This document shows, in pieces, positions 42,805 through 54,094 of a stretch of DNA of 64,000 nucleotides. Origin of the DNA: Lineus longissimus (taxonomy: Eukaryota; Nemertea; Pilidiophora; Heteronemertea; Lineidae); NCBI RefSeq assembly GCF_910592395.1, contig NC_088309.1, forward strand, positions 15,502,599 to 15,566,598. Direction: 5' to 3'. The notes beneath the pieces are model-generated. The model searched no databases. It was not told the DNA's origin and saw nothing but the letters and a program-made list of their open reading frames with translations. A program made the position numbers and the translations under genes. Position 1 is the stretch's first letter, and each line of letters begins with the position of its first letter.

Positions 42805-42820
42805 GTTGATTATATTAGCA

Positions 42821-43793
42821 ATGATTGAATCGTCATTCTTGGTCAGCAGTGTTTTCTTCTTTATTCTCATTGTCATTTTGAGCCATATTTGAGATGTGAT
42901 ATCTCAAGAATGAAGAGACGGAATTCCACGAACATTTCAGGGGCTGTTAACGGGACATGTTTAAGACACATATTGATTTACAGTACCATAGCTCCCTTAT
43001 TAACAAAATTGGAGCCTCCGAAAAAAAACATCAAACCTAAAAAACAGGATTTTGTGAGTGGGCCTCACTATCATTGATTGCTCGCTTTAAAAAAAATCTG
43101 ACCGATTCTTGAACACAGTGGTAGAGAAATATGGCCACATGGTGTAATAACGCTGGATTGATTGATTGAATGCAACTGACAGCAGTAGCTGCAATATCCT
43201 ACCTTGTTGGATGGATTGTGGATCGGGTAGCAAGACCTGTCCTAAGCAGAACCTGCTGTACTAACAGGAAGTACATTCCAATGGCCCAATACTTGGTTTT
43301 ATAGGATTAGTGCACATAAATGTCGACAGTTCTCCAAAGTTTGGAGGAGCAAAATTGGTCTCCAGTCGAAATGACGTATCTACAATTGTTGTAATTTCCA
43401 TGCTACTCCACAACAGAGACATGGGCCACCACACAAACAGGAGAAACACCTTCGACTGTAAATGTCGGCGCCACTTTCTCAATGTGAAATGGTACCACCG
43501 TGTACCGAACACTGACAGAGACGAGTAGGACCAAACAATTAACTACCTGTGTCCCTCCTACTGAAAAGATGTACGATGGTATTGGCATGTGGCCGCCGTA
43601 TAGACCAGATACTCCTACCGCTAGCACTGATGGACTGGAGGCCAGAAACAGTACGAGGAAAACGACGCCAGGGAAGATGCAGGATGGGATGGATGATGGA
43701 CTCGGTGACAAGAGATGCTGAGTCGACAGGACCGCATATCTGCGTGAGGTCCTGCGCCGTCCGCAAGCATTACTACAGATATACCAATTTGTA
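42821..43793. other. Unassigned DNA between aldolase and the Harbinger element
   Basis: Several short ORFs lie on both strands. One at 43549-43794 has a RWGRPRTRW-like basic phrase faintly recalling non-LTR retroelement C-termini, but the match is too weak to call. The left terminus of the Harbinger element, expected here, was not identified. Confidence 0.35.
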
Positions 43794-44760
43794 ATGGCAG
43801 TCGCATTGATAGTGGAGGAAGAAATAAACAGGCGTGCGTGGAGGCGTCAGCGAGTGTTTCGGGACAGACTTCAGCCATTCGATATTTATGATGCCAGAGA
43901 CCTCATATCACGGTACAGGATGCCAAGGCATGTTTTGATGGAAGTTATAGATCTGATTCGTGACGAAGTCGAACACCCAACCAATAGGTCGCATGCAATA
44001 CCAGCTGTGCTTCAAATCCTATGTGCAATCAGGTATTACGCAACTGGAAGTTTTCAGCTTGTTACGGGAGACCTCGGTAGTCAGCCATCCATATCCCGAA
44101 TAATCTTCAGAGTTTCGTCTGCTCTACAAGAGGTGTCTGCCAGGATAATTCGATTTCCGATGGACCAAGCTGGACAAAATAGAGTGAAAGAGGGCTTTTA
44201 CAGTGATGACCGCAGGATCCCAAATGTCTCGGGATGTGTAGATGGTAGTCTCGTGCCGATCAAGCGCCCTTCACAAAATGAAGAGGCTTATGTATGCAGG
44301 CATCAATACCCAGCAATAAACGTGCAAGGTGTCTACTCTAAGGATAAAAAATTCCTCAACATAGTTGCAAATTGGCCAGGGGCTACTCATGACGCGTTCA
44401 TTTGGCGCCAATGCCATCTCAACCGGTTGTTGCAGAATGGTGGAGGAAACGATGGCTACCTACTTGGAGACAGTGCGTATCCCTTGGGGCCGTAACTTTT
44501 GACACCCATTCGAAATCCAGAAAACGAGGCAGAGAGGAGGTATAATTCTCATCACAGACGTATGAGACAAAGAATTGAGGGAACATTTTCGAGGTGGAAA
44601 ATGCGGTGGTTGTGCCTACATAGAGATGGTAAGTAGTGCCATAAAACCGCTGTTGTAAGGTCTATACAGTTATCCATTAAAGTTTGGCTATCTTTGACTT
44701 TATTGTCAGGTTTCAGATAGAGTGGACCTACATTAAGTAACACTAAGTAAAACTCATTTG

Positions 44761-44946
44761 TGACCCGTCACAGCAAAACCAGGCGCATGTCGCTCTGAGC
44801 TTGGTAGGTTGAGACGGACTGTTTGTTCATTTCTCTGTTGTCAGCCTTTTGTGAAATATGAGCAAATCAATTTCTTCCATTATCTCCTGGTGTCATTTAG
44901 GCTCATCTTCTGCGCGACATGCGCCTGGTTTTGCTGTGACGGGTCA
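44761..44946. mobile_element. MITE with 33-bp perfect inverted ends
   Basis: The ends (44761-44793 and complement 44914-44946) start TGACCCGTCACAGCAAAACC. The flanking catttg at 44755-44760 and 44947-44952 may be a 6-bp duplication, though the alignment can shift by two bases. It lies in an intron of the Harbinger transposase pseudogene, so it arrived after that gene. A diverged relative is at 28174-28436. Confidence 0.85.
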
Positions 44947-45094
44947 CATTTGCATTTCTTTTAGGTGGCAACCTAGAGAAGTTGCAAGGTTATCATGGCA
45001 ACTGCTGTCCTCCATAACATATGAGAGGAGCATGGTTTACCAGTGCCACGGGGTGCACCACCTAACTTGGTGGACGATGCAGACTTGGACAGAA

Positions 45095-45115
45095 CCCCCC
45101 CCCCCCCCCCCCCCC
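45095..45115. repeat. Poly-C tract, 21 nt
   Basis: Longest homopolymer of the window, inside the eroded last exon of the Harbinger transposase. Its length shifts the reading frame and may be unreliable. Confidence 0.9.
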
Positions 45116-45346
45116 ACTTTATCAAGATGATGCGGATGGTCAAGCTGTAAGGAACAGAGTTATCAGACAAAATTTCGGGAATTGAAGTACATGTATGTAA
45201 TTATTCAATAATACAATACATAGTTGCAATACAGAGTGGCTTCCGCATACATTACTTGATAATTTTCGGAAGAAGGCTAGTGCGTACCCTTCTTATCCAG
45301 CTTTTTAAAAACACCTTCAGTGATGGCGCTTACATTGGGACGGGGT

Positions 45347-46520
45347 TTAGGAGCATTGCTGATAGATTGTTGGCGAGTCATCAGTTCCAAATTTTTTCTT
45401 CTCAATGTCAACAAGTTGCTCAAGAGTGGTCAGAGTCTTCTCTTCGACCTGCAAGCCGCGCTTGTCAACATCAAGCCAGCGGGTTTCAACGTCCAGCATC
45501 ATATCGGTTACGGATTTCTTCCCTGCACTTTTACTGTTACTTGTAGTTGGGCTAACACGGGGAGTCTTTTTTGGAGGCGACTTTTCAACGCGAAAATCCT
45601 CGTCCTGGCTATCAGCTGGTTCATCGAAGTCGGAGTAATTGCCGAATGTCTGTGTCGGTGTCTCCAGCTCATCGAAAGCATCATCGGACTTGACACAAGC
45701 ACGAGTTGCCGTTGCACTTTGACGCGAACGCTGCAATACAAACAATGTGACGTAATATTGAGTGCCTATAGTGGAAATTATTTCGCCATGATGAGGTATA
45801 ACTTCATTCTTGTAGATTTAAGGTTATATGAATACTTTGAATTGTATTTCAACATTACGCCAATACGTCCTTAGAGGAGGAATACCTGCTACTGCCCCCT
45901 TGTAGGCATTCAAAACTGGGTCGGATCGAACAATAGGCCTAGTCCAAGCTGCTGCTACCAGAGGGAAAATAACGCACGAGATAAATGTTGTGATGGGATG
46001 CAATAATTTGATAAGTTAATTAGCCGAAGTGTGTGGTATGTCAAGGGTTCGGTAACTTATGTGATTAAAGCTTATTTTCACAAGTTCCTACCTTTGATTC
46101 TTTCTTATAGCTCAGTAAAGTGGCGGTGTCATACTCGTCACGGTTGTTAATACCGAAAACTTGAGCAGCTCCCAGCATCCCGATGACACGTCGCTCTGTA
46201 ACGGTCAGAGAATCGCTCTTGGGACTCCTCGGGACATTACCGGTCTTGCCATCCCTTGTCCGATCCTCGTTGGCTTTTTTCTTGGCACGCACTTTAATAT
46301 CGTCCCACTTCTTTTTTACTTCCTCCACAGTTCGTAGACACAAACTGATGGCATTTAACTTCCTAGATATTTCCAACCACACATCTTTTTTTCTTTTAAG
46401 GGTGACTTGGTCACTGAATTTCGATGAAATGATACGGTAGTTGTCCTCCACCAACTCGATTAGTCGATTAGTTTCGTTGGGAGTAAAGTTTTTCTTTCTC
46501 GTCCTCTTTGGCTCCGACAT
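45347..46520 (-). CDS. Myb/SANT-like DNA-binding partner protein of a Harbinger element (two exons)
   Basis: Exon 1 is 46520-46092 and exon 2 is 45730-45347, joined at AAG|GTAGGA and TTGCAG|CGT in phase 0; the product is 270 residues. Residues ~10-85 (KNFTPNETNRLIELVEDNY ... VEEVKKKWDDIKVRAK) form a trihelix/MADF-type Myb domain as in Harbinger second proteins, which bind transposon ends and help import the transposase into the nucleus. A Ser/Lys-rich linker and a C-terminal helix (KRGLQVEEKTLTTLEQLVDI) follow. It lies convergent to the broken transposase, and the frame is intact. It could also be a host gene derived from such an element. Confidence 0.75.
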
Positions 46521-47219
46521 CGTCACGGCTTCAGAACCTCTGCAAACTTCTGGCCAGTGTATTAAAACGCATGCCGAAACACTGATGAATAAGGAAATAA
46601 GATCTTATGTAAGAGGAATATTTGTCCCATTGCTATCCATTGATTATGCCTATGTTATTATTATATAGGCCCTTCACAAAATTAGGTGCAGGTATGACGG
46701 GTTTAATAGCCGCAGCCATTCACATTTTTTTGTTGAGTTGCGGTCATTGCGCAATTTACGGATCCTCACATGGAGTCGTTACGGGATGTTTTGTGAATAC
46801 CCTTAACCAACATTTCACGGTCCCGCAATGCCACCGTAAGGCCCTATTTGCGGTACCGTAGCTCAAAAATTTGGGGAAGCTTCGTGAATAAGGACCCAGG
46901 ACCGCAGAGTGGAGACGTGTCCTTGCACAACTACTGACGTACAAAAACACGTCATGTTGTCGCAGTGAGTGAGTATCAAGTGAGTGTGTAGTTATCTATT
47001 AAATTGATGGCGGAAAGATTAACTAACTGATGATGGTTGTTTTTAACGGATGATATTTATGTCTTTCTGGAGGCAATGTCAAACTAAAGACACTATTCAT
47101 CAAAACAAAGGGCGCTCAATGGGCTTTGGCTAATGTTGGATGAAAAGGTGTAGAGAGAACAGAGTATGGATCGAGTGACTCCGTAGGCTACTTGATGATT
47201 GTGAGAGCTGAGAGTTAAG
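46521..47219. other. Region upstream of the Myb-like gene; possible Harbinger right end
   Basis: Near 46806-46900 the minus strand reads ccttattcacgaagcttccc then a gtaccgcaaatagggcc phrase, resembling Harbinger termini (GG-start, ttattcac). No matching left end was found, so the boundary is unproven. No gene is recognised. Confidence 0.35.
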
Positions 47220-47650
47220 GATTCATTCCGAAGATACCAGTAAACCATTCATTGTGAACTCTGCATGGTTTATCTCCAATATGAATTCATCCTTCATGGA
47301 CCACATTCATTTGATTTCACATGAATGGTTTATCACCGGGATGAATTCATATCCTTAACATCCTTTAGATGACCACAATCACTTGAGTTCACACTGCATT
47401 GTTTATCACTATATTTAGTTGAAATAGGCTACATGTAGGCTACTAATAAAAAGTATGCCTTGAATAGTATTGCCTATGAATACCATGACTGTAATCACTT
47501 TAGCCCGGCACTTAGTTCACCTTGAATGGCTAAATATCACCAGTAGGCCTAGGTCTATATATATCGAATCCGATCCATTATTCCTATGATGACTGCAGTC
47601 ACATGTGTTCACATTGAATGATTTATTTCCAGTATGAATCCCAAACCCTT
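47220..47650 (-). pseudogene. Eroded C2H2 zinc-finger array
   Basis: On the minus strand, remnants of the zinc-finger linker (consensus HTGEKP) recur: HTGNKSF near 47630, HPGDKPF near 47335 and HIGDKPC near 47275, with more decayed ones between. Stops and indels interrupt every frame, and the spacing no longer fits 84 bp. Probably a dead fragment of a multi-finger gene. Confidence 0.5.
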
Positions 47651-47728
47651 GGAAGGCCCCGACACCACGTACTGCTCACTGAACTACGCCTCAGGAAAAT
47701 ACAAATTGAGTATTGACCTTCTAACCCC

Positions 47729-48084
47729 TACGGCAGCAGATTAGTGCCATAAAAATAAAATATTACCTCGTTATTACGAGATCTTTTCTCGTTATTACGC
47801 AATGTTATCTCGTTATTACGAGATCTTTTCTCGTTATTACGCGATCTTTTCTCGTTATTACGCGATGTTATCTCGTTATTACGAGATCTTTTCTCGTTAT
47901 TATGAGATCTTTTCTCGTTATTACGAGATGTTATCTCGTTATTACGAGATCTTTTCTCGTTATTACGAGATGTTATCTCGTTATTACGAAATCTTTTCTC
48001 GTTATTATGAGATGCGAAAGTGCACGCAACATCGAGGATTAAGGTCTCATTAGGGAGTTGTTTTTTTATTCATGCGCGGCCAAG
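47729..48084 (+). repeat. P element copy 1: 21-bp palindromic array plus tail
   Basis: It starts TACGGCAGCAGATTAGTGCC, then about 11 units of 21 bp, each holding the palindrome TCTCGTTATTACGAGA (or the ACGCGA variant), then a ~75-bp unique tail ending gcgcggccaag. Units alternate cttttctcg and gttatctcg spacers. Unit length divisible by three keeps several frames open (heptad FSRYYEI), which is an artefact. Confidence 0.9.
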
Positions 48085-48346
48085 TACGGCAGCAGATTAG
48101 TGCCATAAAAAATAAAAAAAATAAAATATTATCTCGTTATTACGAGATCTTTTCTCGTTATTACGCGATCTTTTCTCGTTATTACGAGATCTTTTCTCGT
48201 TATTACGCGATCTTTTCTCGTTATTACGCGATCTTTTCTCGTTATTACGCGATGTTATCTCGTTATTACGAGATGCAAAAGTGCACGCAACATCGAGGAT
48301 TAAGGTCTCATTAGGGAGTTGTTTTTTTTATTCATGCGCGGCCAAG
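48085..48346 (+). repeat. P element copy 2, tandem with copy 1
   Basis: Begins at the base after copy 1 ends, with the same head, about 7 palindromic 21-bp units and the same tail. Tandem head-to-tail placement suggests unequal exchange or rolling-circle-like generation. Confidence 0.9.
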
Positions 48347-48984
48347 CCCTAACCGTAGTTCCTAAAATCATTGATTTCTCGGTCCTTACAGTATGTCAGC
48401 GTTGATTCAGCAGTTGTTTTGGCAAAGACATGTTTTTTTGGGGGTTCTGAAACCTAGAGCGCTACTCAATAGGCGACTAACAAGAAACTACGCATACTGT
48501 TGTTGCCGACGTATGTGTACACTGAACTTGGGATGTGCGTCGGCCCCGTGTTGAAATGCCGTCCAGTACCAGTTGGTGCGTTTTTCGCTGATTTGTGCAA
48601 AATTCAACATATCTCAAAAGTTCAATGGTTGACCCTCGATTTTTTTTGATTTTTGTGTAGCGTAAGCAACTGTCTTTCATGGGAGAATGGTCTCTATAAG
48701 AATTATTCAGGAAGAAATGTATAATATTTGGGGTTTTTCGTGATTGTCCGGCCCAATTGGCAATATTGCCATTTGGGATGGTGAACAGAGCTAGGAACAA
48801 ATGCGACGCTTATGATTTATTTAAAGAAATAAAATGCCCGATTTAACATCCTGCAGAATCAGGGGAATCGGGTGTTTCCAGTGATATACGACACAAATGG
48901 GTTGTCCTCATGCATTCACTTTGGAAACGCATTTTAAAATAGATGTTACGTCCTGTTAATGGGGCACGTCATCATCGCGTACAT
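48347..48984. other. Unassigned DNA between P arrays
   Basis: A 107-codon minus-strand frame (48477-48800) shows no recognisable domain. No repeat or RNA gene is apparent. Confidence 0.35.
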
Positions 48985-49477
48985 TTGGGAAAAACTCCCT
49001 AACGAGACCTAAAGCTCAGGATCAAGCGCGGGAAAGGTCCGTACTTTATAGACCCATATACCATCATCGCGTAATAACGAGATAACATCTCGTAATAACG
49101 AGAAAAGATCTCGTAATAACGAGAAAAGATCGCGTAATAACGAGAAAAGATCTCGTAATAACGAGATAACATTGCGTAATAACGAGAAAAGATCTCGTAA
49201 TAACGAGAAAAGATCGCGGGATAACGAGAAAAGATCTCGTAATAACGAGATAACATCGCGTAATAACGAGAAAAGATCTCGTAATAACGAGAAAAGATCT
49301 CGTAATAACGAGATAACATCGCGTAATAACGAGAAAAGATCGCGTAATAACGAGAAAGATCTCGTAATAACGAGATAACATTGCGTAATAACGAGAAAAG
49401 ATCTCGTAATAACGAGAAAAGATCTCGTAATAACGAGGTAATATTTTATTTTTTATGGCACTAATCTGCTGCCGTAC
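48985..49477 (-). repeat. P element copy 3: longest 21-bp palindromic array
   Basis: Inverted relative to copies 1 and 2. The tail (ctccctaacgagacct) is at 48995-49010, about 17 units of 21 bp at 49068-49437, and the head complement ctaatctgctgccgta ends at 49476. One unit carries a single-base change (cgcgggataac) and one lacks a base near 49367. It abuts the truncated 5' LTR of the Gypsy element. Confidence 0.9.
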
Positions 49478-49570
49478 TTCTAAGATGGCTTCCTGTATTT
49501 TATGATTAATATTAAATTGATGTTGCATAAATCCGTGGTTTTAAAGAATATATTACCCCACCCTGAAACA
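49478..49570 (+). repeat. 5' LTR remnant of the Gypsy element
   Basis: The last 93 bp of a 163-bp LTR, ending CTGAAACA. The first 70 bp, including the TG start present in the 3' LTR, are missing, and P copy 3 takes their place. Confidence 0.85.
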
Positions 49571-49584
49571 TGGTGACAGCGTGT
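49571..49584 (+). promoter_or_regulatory. Primer-binding site candidate
   Basis: TGGTGACAGCGTG starts right after the LTR end; the TGG start pairs with the CCA end of a tRNA. The tRNA is uncertain, possibly a leucine or serine type. Confidence 0.6.
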
Positions 49585-49633
49585 CTTTAAAAAGAGACTC
49601 AAAGAACCCAAAGGAGAATAGATTTTTGCAGAC

Positions 49634-50146
49634 ATGGCAAAAATAAGCCCACCAGAGCCTTTCAAGTTTGACAAACCGGGTCAGTGGCCAGAGTGGAAAA
49701 GAAGGTTTCAGAGATATAGACTTGCCTCCGAACTTAAAGAAAAATATGGGGAAGTACAGGTAGCAACCCTTATCTACAGTATGGGGAAAGAAGCCGACCA
49801 CATCTTCGAAAGTTTTGGCCTGTCAGAAGCGGACCAGAAAAAGTATGACGCGGTCCTGGAGAAATTCGATGCACACTTTGTTCCTAAAAGGAACATAATA
49901 CATGACCGTGCATTATTCAACCAACGTGTTCAAAAGTCCGATGAGACAGTCGAGTCATTCATACGGGCGCTGCACGAACTTGCAGAGTATTGTAATTATG
50001 GTGTGCAGAAAGATGATCTCATACGTGATCGGCTGGTAATTGGCATTAAAGATCGTGAAGTCTCCAAGGAACTCCAACTCAAGGCTGATCTGAAGTTGGA
50101 GGATGCCGTCACAACTGCTCGTCAAGCCGAAATGGTCAATAATTAG
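49634..50146 (+). pseudogene. Gypsy gag region
   Basis: A 170-codon frame starts MAKISPPEPFKFDKPGQW and shows a typical retrotransposon capsid pattern (WPEWKRRFQRYRL, YDAVLEKFDAHF, ESFIRALHELAEYC, LVIGIKDREVS). It would form the particle shell. A TAG at 50144 ends it early; in the ancestor gag ran on into the zinc-knuckle part, now reached only after a frameshift near 50230. Confidence 0.85.
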
Positions 50147-52569
50147 ATGAGTGAACTCACGATTGGTTCCAAAACAAATGTAAACGAGGTGAAGAGTCGA
50201 GGCAACTCGCGAGGGGGAAAACCGGGACCCAAGGATTTCGTGGAGGTCGTCGTCATGTGCGTGGTCGTGGCGGTAGGCCCAGAGATAATTCGGGCTATGA
50301 TCGCTATCAGAGTACTTACGATCCCCACCAAACGTGTGGTCAGTGCGGAAAGGCACGTCATAAATATGGCGAAGGGTGCCCAGCGCGTGATTCAACCTGC
50401 AACCGGTGTCACAAAAAGGGACACTTTCAGTACTGTTGTAGATCAAAAACGGTCAAAGAAGTTGTCGTGTATGATCAGGATGAAGAACCAGACGAATTCT
50501 TTATCGGTAGTGTGAACACAGGAATTCAGGATGAAAATCCAGTCGATGAGTGGACTGTCAAACTTAAAGTCCATAGCAAGGACATTCTTTTCAAAATTGA
50601 TACTGGCGCAGATGTGTCGATTATATCCAAGCAGGTCTATGAAACGCTAAAACCAATGCCACAACTCGAAAAGCCGAAAGTTGTTCTAGACAGTCCTGGC
50701 GGTAAACTCAAAACTATTGGTACTTTTCTTGCACCCATAACTCATCGCAATGTCAGGTATAAATTCCAGGTGTACGTAGTCGAAGGAAGTTCTGGTAACT
50801 GTTTGCTGAGCAGAACAGTCGCGTCAAAACTCGGATTGATTCAGCGTGTTGAGGAGATACGCGAGTGCGTGTTCGGTAGTACAGGCTTACTAAAGTGTGA
50901 CCCTGTCAAAATAAAACTAAAAGAAGATGCAGAACCATACAGTTTGAACACTGCTCGACGCATACCGATACCCATGTTATCAAAAGTGAAAGATGAAATA
51001 GCTCGCATGCAAGCCGCGGACATTATTGAACCGGTGACTGAGCCCACACCTTGGTGTGCGCCGATCGTACCAGTCCCCAAAAAGGACGGTAGTGTTAGAC
51101 TTTGTGCTGATCTAAAGAAATTGAATTTGGCCGTTGAGCGCGAGCGCTACGTCTTGCCAACATTAGAAGATGTCATTCATAAATTGTCTGGCGCAACGAT
51201 GTTCACAACTTTGGATGCTTCCAGTGGCTATTGGGCCGTTCCCCTGCACGAGGAGAGCAGACTCCTCACTACATTCATCACACCGGCAGGTCGTTTTTGC
51301 TTTAAACGTTTGCCATTTGGCGTTAGCTGTGCGTCTGAAATTTTCCAGCGCATCATGAGTGATTTGCTCAAAGACACCGGAGCGATAGTTTGGCAGGATG
51401 ATATCCTCATTTTCGGCAAAACTGAAGAGGAACACGACGAGATGCTAGAAAAGGTCATGAAAAGGATTGAGGAATCCGGATTGAAACTCAACAAAGTGAA
51501 ATGCAAGTTCCGTAAACCGCGACTCCGGTATGTAGGTCATAAGTTCGATAAAGATGGCGTCAGCGCAGATGAGGAGAAAATCCAGGCAATTATGGAGTTG
51601 GATGCACCCGAAAACGTATCGGAATTGAGACGAGTGTTGGGCATGATAAGATACCTTGGGCGATATCTTCCCAACCTTGCCACTGTCGTGGAACCAATGA
51701 ATGAACTCTTGCAAAAGGATCGCGAATTCTCATGGGGACCGCAACAGGATGAGGCTTTCCGTCGAACAAAAGCCCTTGTTTGCGATAGTCCAGTTCTAGC
51801 GTACTATGATGTCAACAAACCTACGGTAGTCAGTAGTGACGCGAGCAGCTATGGAATCGGCGGAATGATAATGCAAAGACACGGTGAAGAGTTAAAACCA
51901 GTCGCGTTCTGTTCTAGGACACTCACAACTGCAGAACGCAATTATGCGCAGATTGAAAAAGAATGTTTGGCAGCCACTTGGACATGTGAGAAATTCCGCA
52001 GATATTTACAAGGACTAGAGTCTTTCGAGCTGCTTACAGATCATAAACCCATGGTCCCGCTCATGAACTCTAGAGACTTAGACCAGGTACCCCTTAGATG
52101 TCAGCGGCTGCTAATGCGTCTAATGTCGTTTAATTTACGCGCGAAACATGTCCCTGGGACTACGCTTGTTGTTGCAGACGCGTTATCTAGACAGCCCCTG
52201 AGCGGTGAACAATCCAATACTGAATCAGAAGTCAAGATGTTCGTCAATGCAGTGGTTGAGACAAGACCTATGTCAGATGCTAAAATCGAGAAGATTCTAA
52301 AAGAGACAAAAGAGGACGAGGAACTTCAGGCGGTAATCTCACTCACGGCGGAGGGATGGCCAGAGCGCCGAAATCAGGTGCCAGTTACAGCATGCGAATT
52401 CTTCGATGTTCGTCATAGACTTTCCGTCGCTGGTGGATTACTTTTGTTCGGTGACCGCATCGTGATACCTCAATCGACGAGGGACACATGGGTGTCAACA
52501 AGTGTCGCGACAGGGCTAAAATGTCCGTATTTTGGCCACGTCTCAATGCCGAGATCGCTGAACTCGTAG
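50147..52569 (+). pseudogene. Gypsy polyprotein: zinc knuckles, protease, reverse transcriptase, RNase H
   Basis: The open frame from 50257 has two CCHC-like knuckles (CGQCGKARHKYGEGC and CNRCHKKGHFQYCC), protease DTGADVS (near 50599), RT fingers and palm with CAPIVPVPKKDGS, LPFGVS and the catalytic WQDD (51391), RNase H SSDASSYGIGG (51838), and a chromodomain-free end. The WQDD form replaces the more usual YxDD, as in some Mag-like Gypsy lineages. The frame runs out at 52569, because a shift near 52470 puts integrase in another frame. Confidence 0.9.
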
Positions 52570-52925
52570 GTGGATGTGACTTTTGTCAAGAACAAAGGCC
52601 GACTCAAAAACACGAGCCGTTAATTGTAACCCCTCACCCAAAGTATCCGTGGGAGAAAATCGCTACGGACTTGTGCACCGTGAAGTCCGAAAAGTATCTA
52701 GTACTCATGGACTACTATTCAAAATACATTGAAATAGCGCATATGCATTCTACAACTGCCAACAGTGTTATCAAGAAAGTAAAGGCAATATTCGCTAGAT
52801 GGGGTGTGCCCCGTGAAATCGTCTCGGACAATGGCCCGCCTTATGATTCGAAAGAATGGAAAACTTTTGCGTTGGAGTGGGGAATAACACTCACAACCGT
52901 TAGCCCCCCACAATCCTCAGGCTAA
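52470..52925 (+). pseudogene. Gypsy integrase, N-terminal zinc-binding and catalytic core
   Basis: A GHMGVNKC ... CDFCQEQ His/Cys pattern forms the zinc-binding domain. The first catalytic Asp is in ATDLCTV (near 52670) and the second in VSDNGPP (near 52830). The frame breaks in a C-run at about 52912, just before the catalytic Glu region. Confidence 0.85.
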
Positions 52926-53622
52926 TGGTCAGGCAGAAAGTGGCGTAGCCATTGCAGAGAGAATTTTGAGACAACCTGATCCCATAAAAGCTCTCATGAG
53001 TTATCGCTCAACCCCAGTCAGGTCAACTGGATACAGCCCAAGTCGTCTAATGATGGGAAGAGAGATTGCGACAACCATACCAACGCTCAGACGTAATCTC
53101 CGACCACAATGGCCAGACGCGAAACGCGTATCTGAAAACATGAAGTCAATGCAGCTGCAGTACAAACAGCAGTACGATAGTCGTCATGGAGTCGCCTCCC
53201 TGCCCGTGCTGACAACCGGAGAAAAGGTGCGAGTGAAACTGGACGGTCAGAAGAAATGGAGTGAGCCAGCTACGGTGGTGCAACACCACGCAACACCGAG
53301 ATCATATATCATCAGATCCAGCGAAGGCAAGGATTATAGGCGCAATCGGCGTCACCTGCAACGAATTCCGTCGAACGTGCATACCGGTGAACCTCCAAGT
53401 GTCAGTTCTTCAACAGCCAACGTCGTTCGTCCACAATCGTCCAGGAATCGTACGAGGCCAATGTCGCCTGCCAGGAATCTTGCTGGAACGCCAGCTCCGT
53501 CATCATCAGAGCCACCTGCGTCACCTTCTCAACCGGTAACGCCACCTATGGTGGAATCTAGGACAAGATCTGGGAGAGATATCAAACCCCCAGTGTGGTC
53601 GAAAGACTACGTTGCAAAATAG
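52922..53622 (+). pseudogene. Gypsy integrase C-terminus and tail
   Basis: It resumes with QANGQAES (catalytic Glu), then ALMSYRSTPVRSTGYSPSRL, a GEKVRVK...W beta-barrel and a Ser/Pro-rich tail that ends IKPPVWSKDYVAK. A short piece after the Glu region looks deleted relative to other Gypsy integrases. No envelope gene is present. Confidence 0.8.
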
Positions 53623-54083
53623 ACATTGACATTCTTAGGCCTAATTTGGATGATGCATCAAGACTGTGTTGGGTCCAATAATACAGACCCGTCTTGAGTG
53701 CGACAGGGGATTGTCGTCTACCATGACCCTGTGAGTTCAGGCCTTGTTGATTTTTCTTGATTTTTGCTGTTTTGTGTATGTTTTGATAACATAATAGCAT
53801 GTTTTTGTGGTGTAATTCTCTAAAACAAGCCAGATTGCTTGCGTTTGTTTTGGTTGGCGCATTGGATCGCTCTACAAGACTAGTTTAAATTTTGCCTTGT
53901 GTTTAAGAGTATTTTTTTTGACTTTCTAGTTATTACAAGGATGGTTAATTCTGTGCTTTGTTTGAATGTTGGAATTGGTGTTTGCAAGACATTTAAAGCT
54001 GAACTAAATAGTGCTCATAGAACAATTAAAGCTGAACTGAATAATGTTGGACTTTGACTATCCCTCATATGGACTATTCTCTT
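53623..54083 (+). other. Gypsy 3' untranslated region
   Basis: About 460 bp, AT-rich, non-coding, with short duplicated phrases (gctgaactaaatagtgc and gctgaactgaataatg). Confidence 0.7.
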
Positions 54084-54094
54084 AAAGGGGGAGA
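54084..54094 (+). promoter_or_regulatory. Polypurine tract
   Basis: AAAGGGGGAGA directly before the TG of the 3' LTR, the usual primer for plus-strand synthesis. Confidence 0.85.

Larger units (their letters stand above)
40564..42820 (+). other. Probable aldolase 3' UTR and downstream DNA
   Basis: About 2.2 kb without any of the window's repeat families, AT-rich and non-coding. An AATAAA hexamer at 42799-42804 followed by a GT/T-rich segment is a candidate poly(A) signal. Freedom from repeats fits an exonic 3' UTR, but the true cleavage site cannot be read from sequence alone. Confidence 0.45.
43794..45175 (+). pseudogene. PIF/Harbinger transposase (HARBI1-like), broken
   Basis: The first 233 codons are open: an N-terminal HTH-like region (ISRYRMPRHVLMEVIDL), TGSFQLVTGDLGSQPSISRI, the first catalytic Asp in VSGCVDGSLVPI, and the second in WPGATHDAFIW. 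A TAA at 44493-44495 then cuts a segment that should run on into LLTPIRNPENEAERRYN, and the frame continues to RQRIEGTFSRWK with the catalytic Glu and a donor GGTAAGT near 44628. The following exon has at least one more stop and a frameshift, and a MITE lies in the intron. Harbinger elements use a DDE domain and a 3-bp TWA target. Inactive copy. Confidence 0.9.

Noticed and set aside
43549-43794. Non-LTR retrotransposon C-terminus upstream of the Harbinger gene
   Set aside because: Only a short basic phrase is suggestive, with no RT or endonuclease nearby.
49068-49437. Resemblance to a CRISPR array
   Set aside because: Units are contiguous 21-bp palindromes without unique spacers, in animal DNA with spliced genes.
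47770-49528. Long open frames with FSRYYEI-type heptads on both strands
   Set aside because: They come from a 21-bp DNA repeat divisible by three, open in several frames and present in non-coding arrays; no start context, splice sites or homology.
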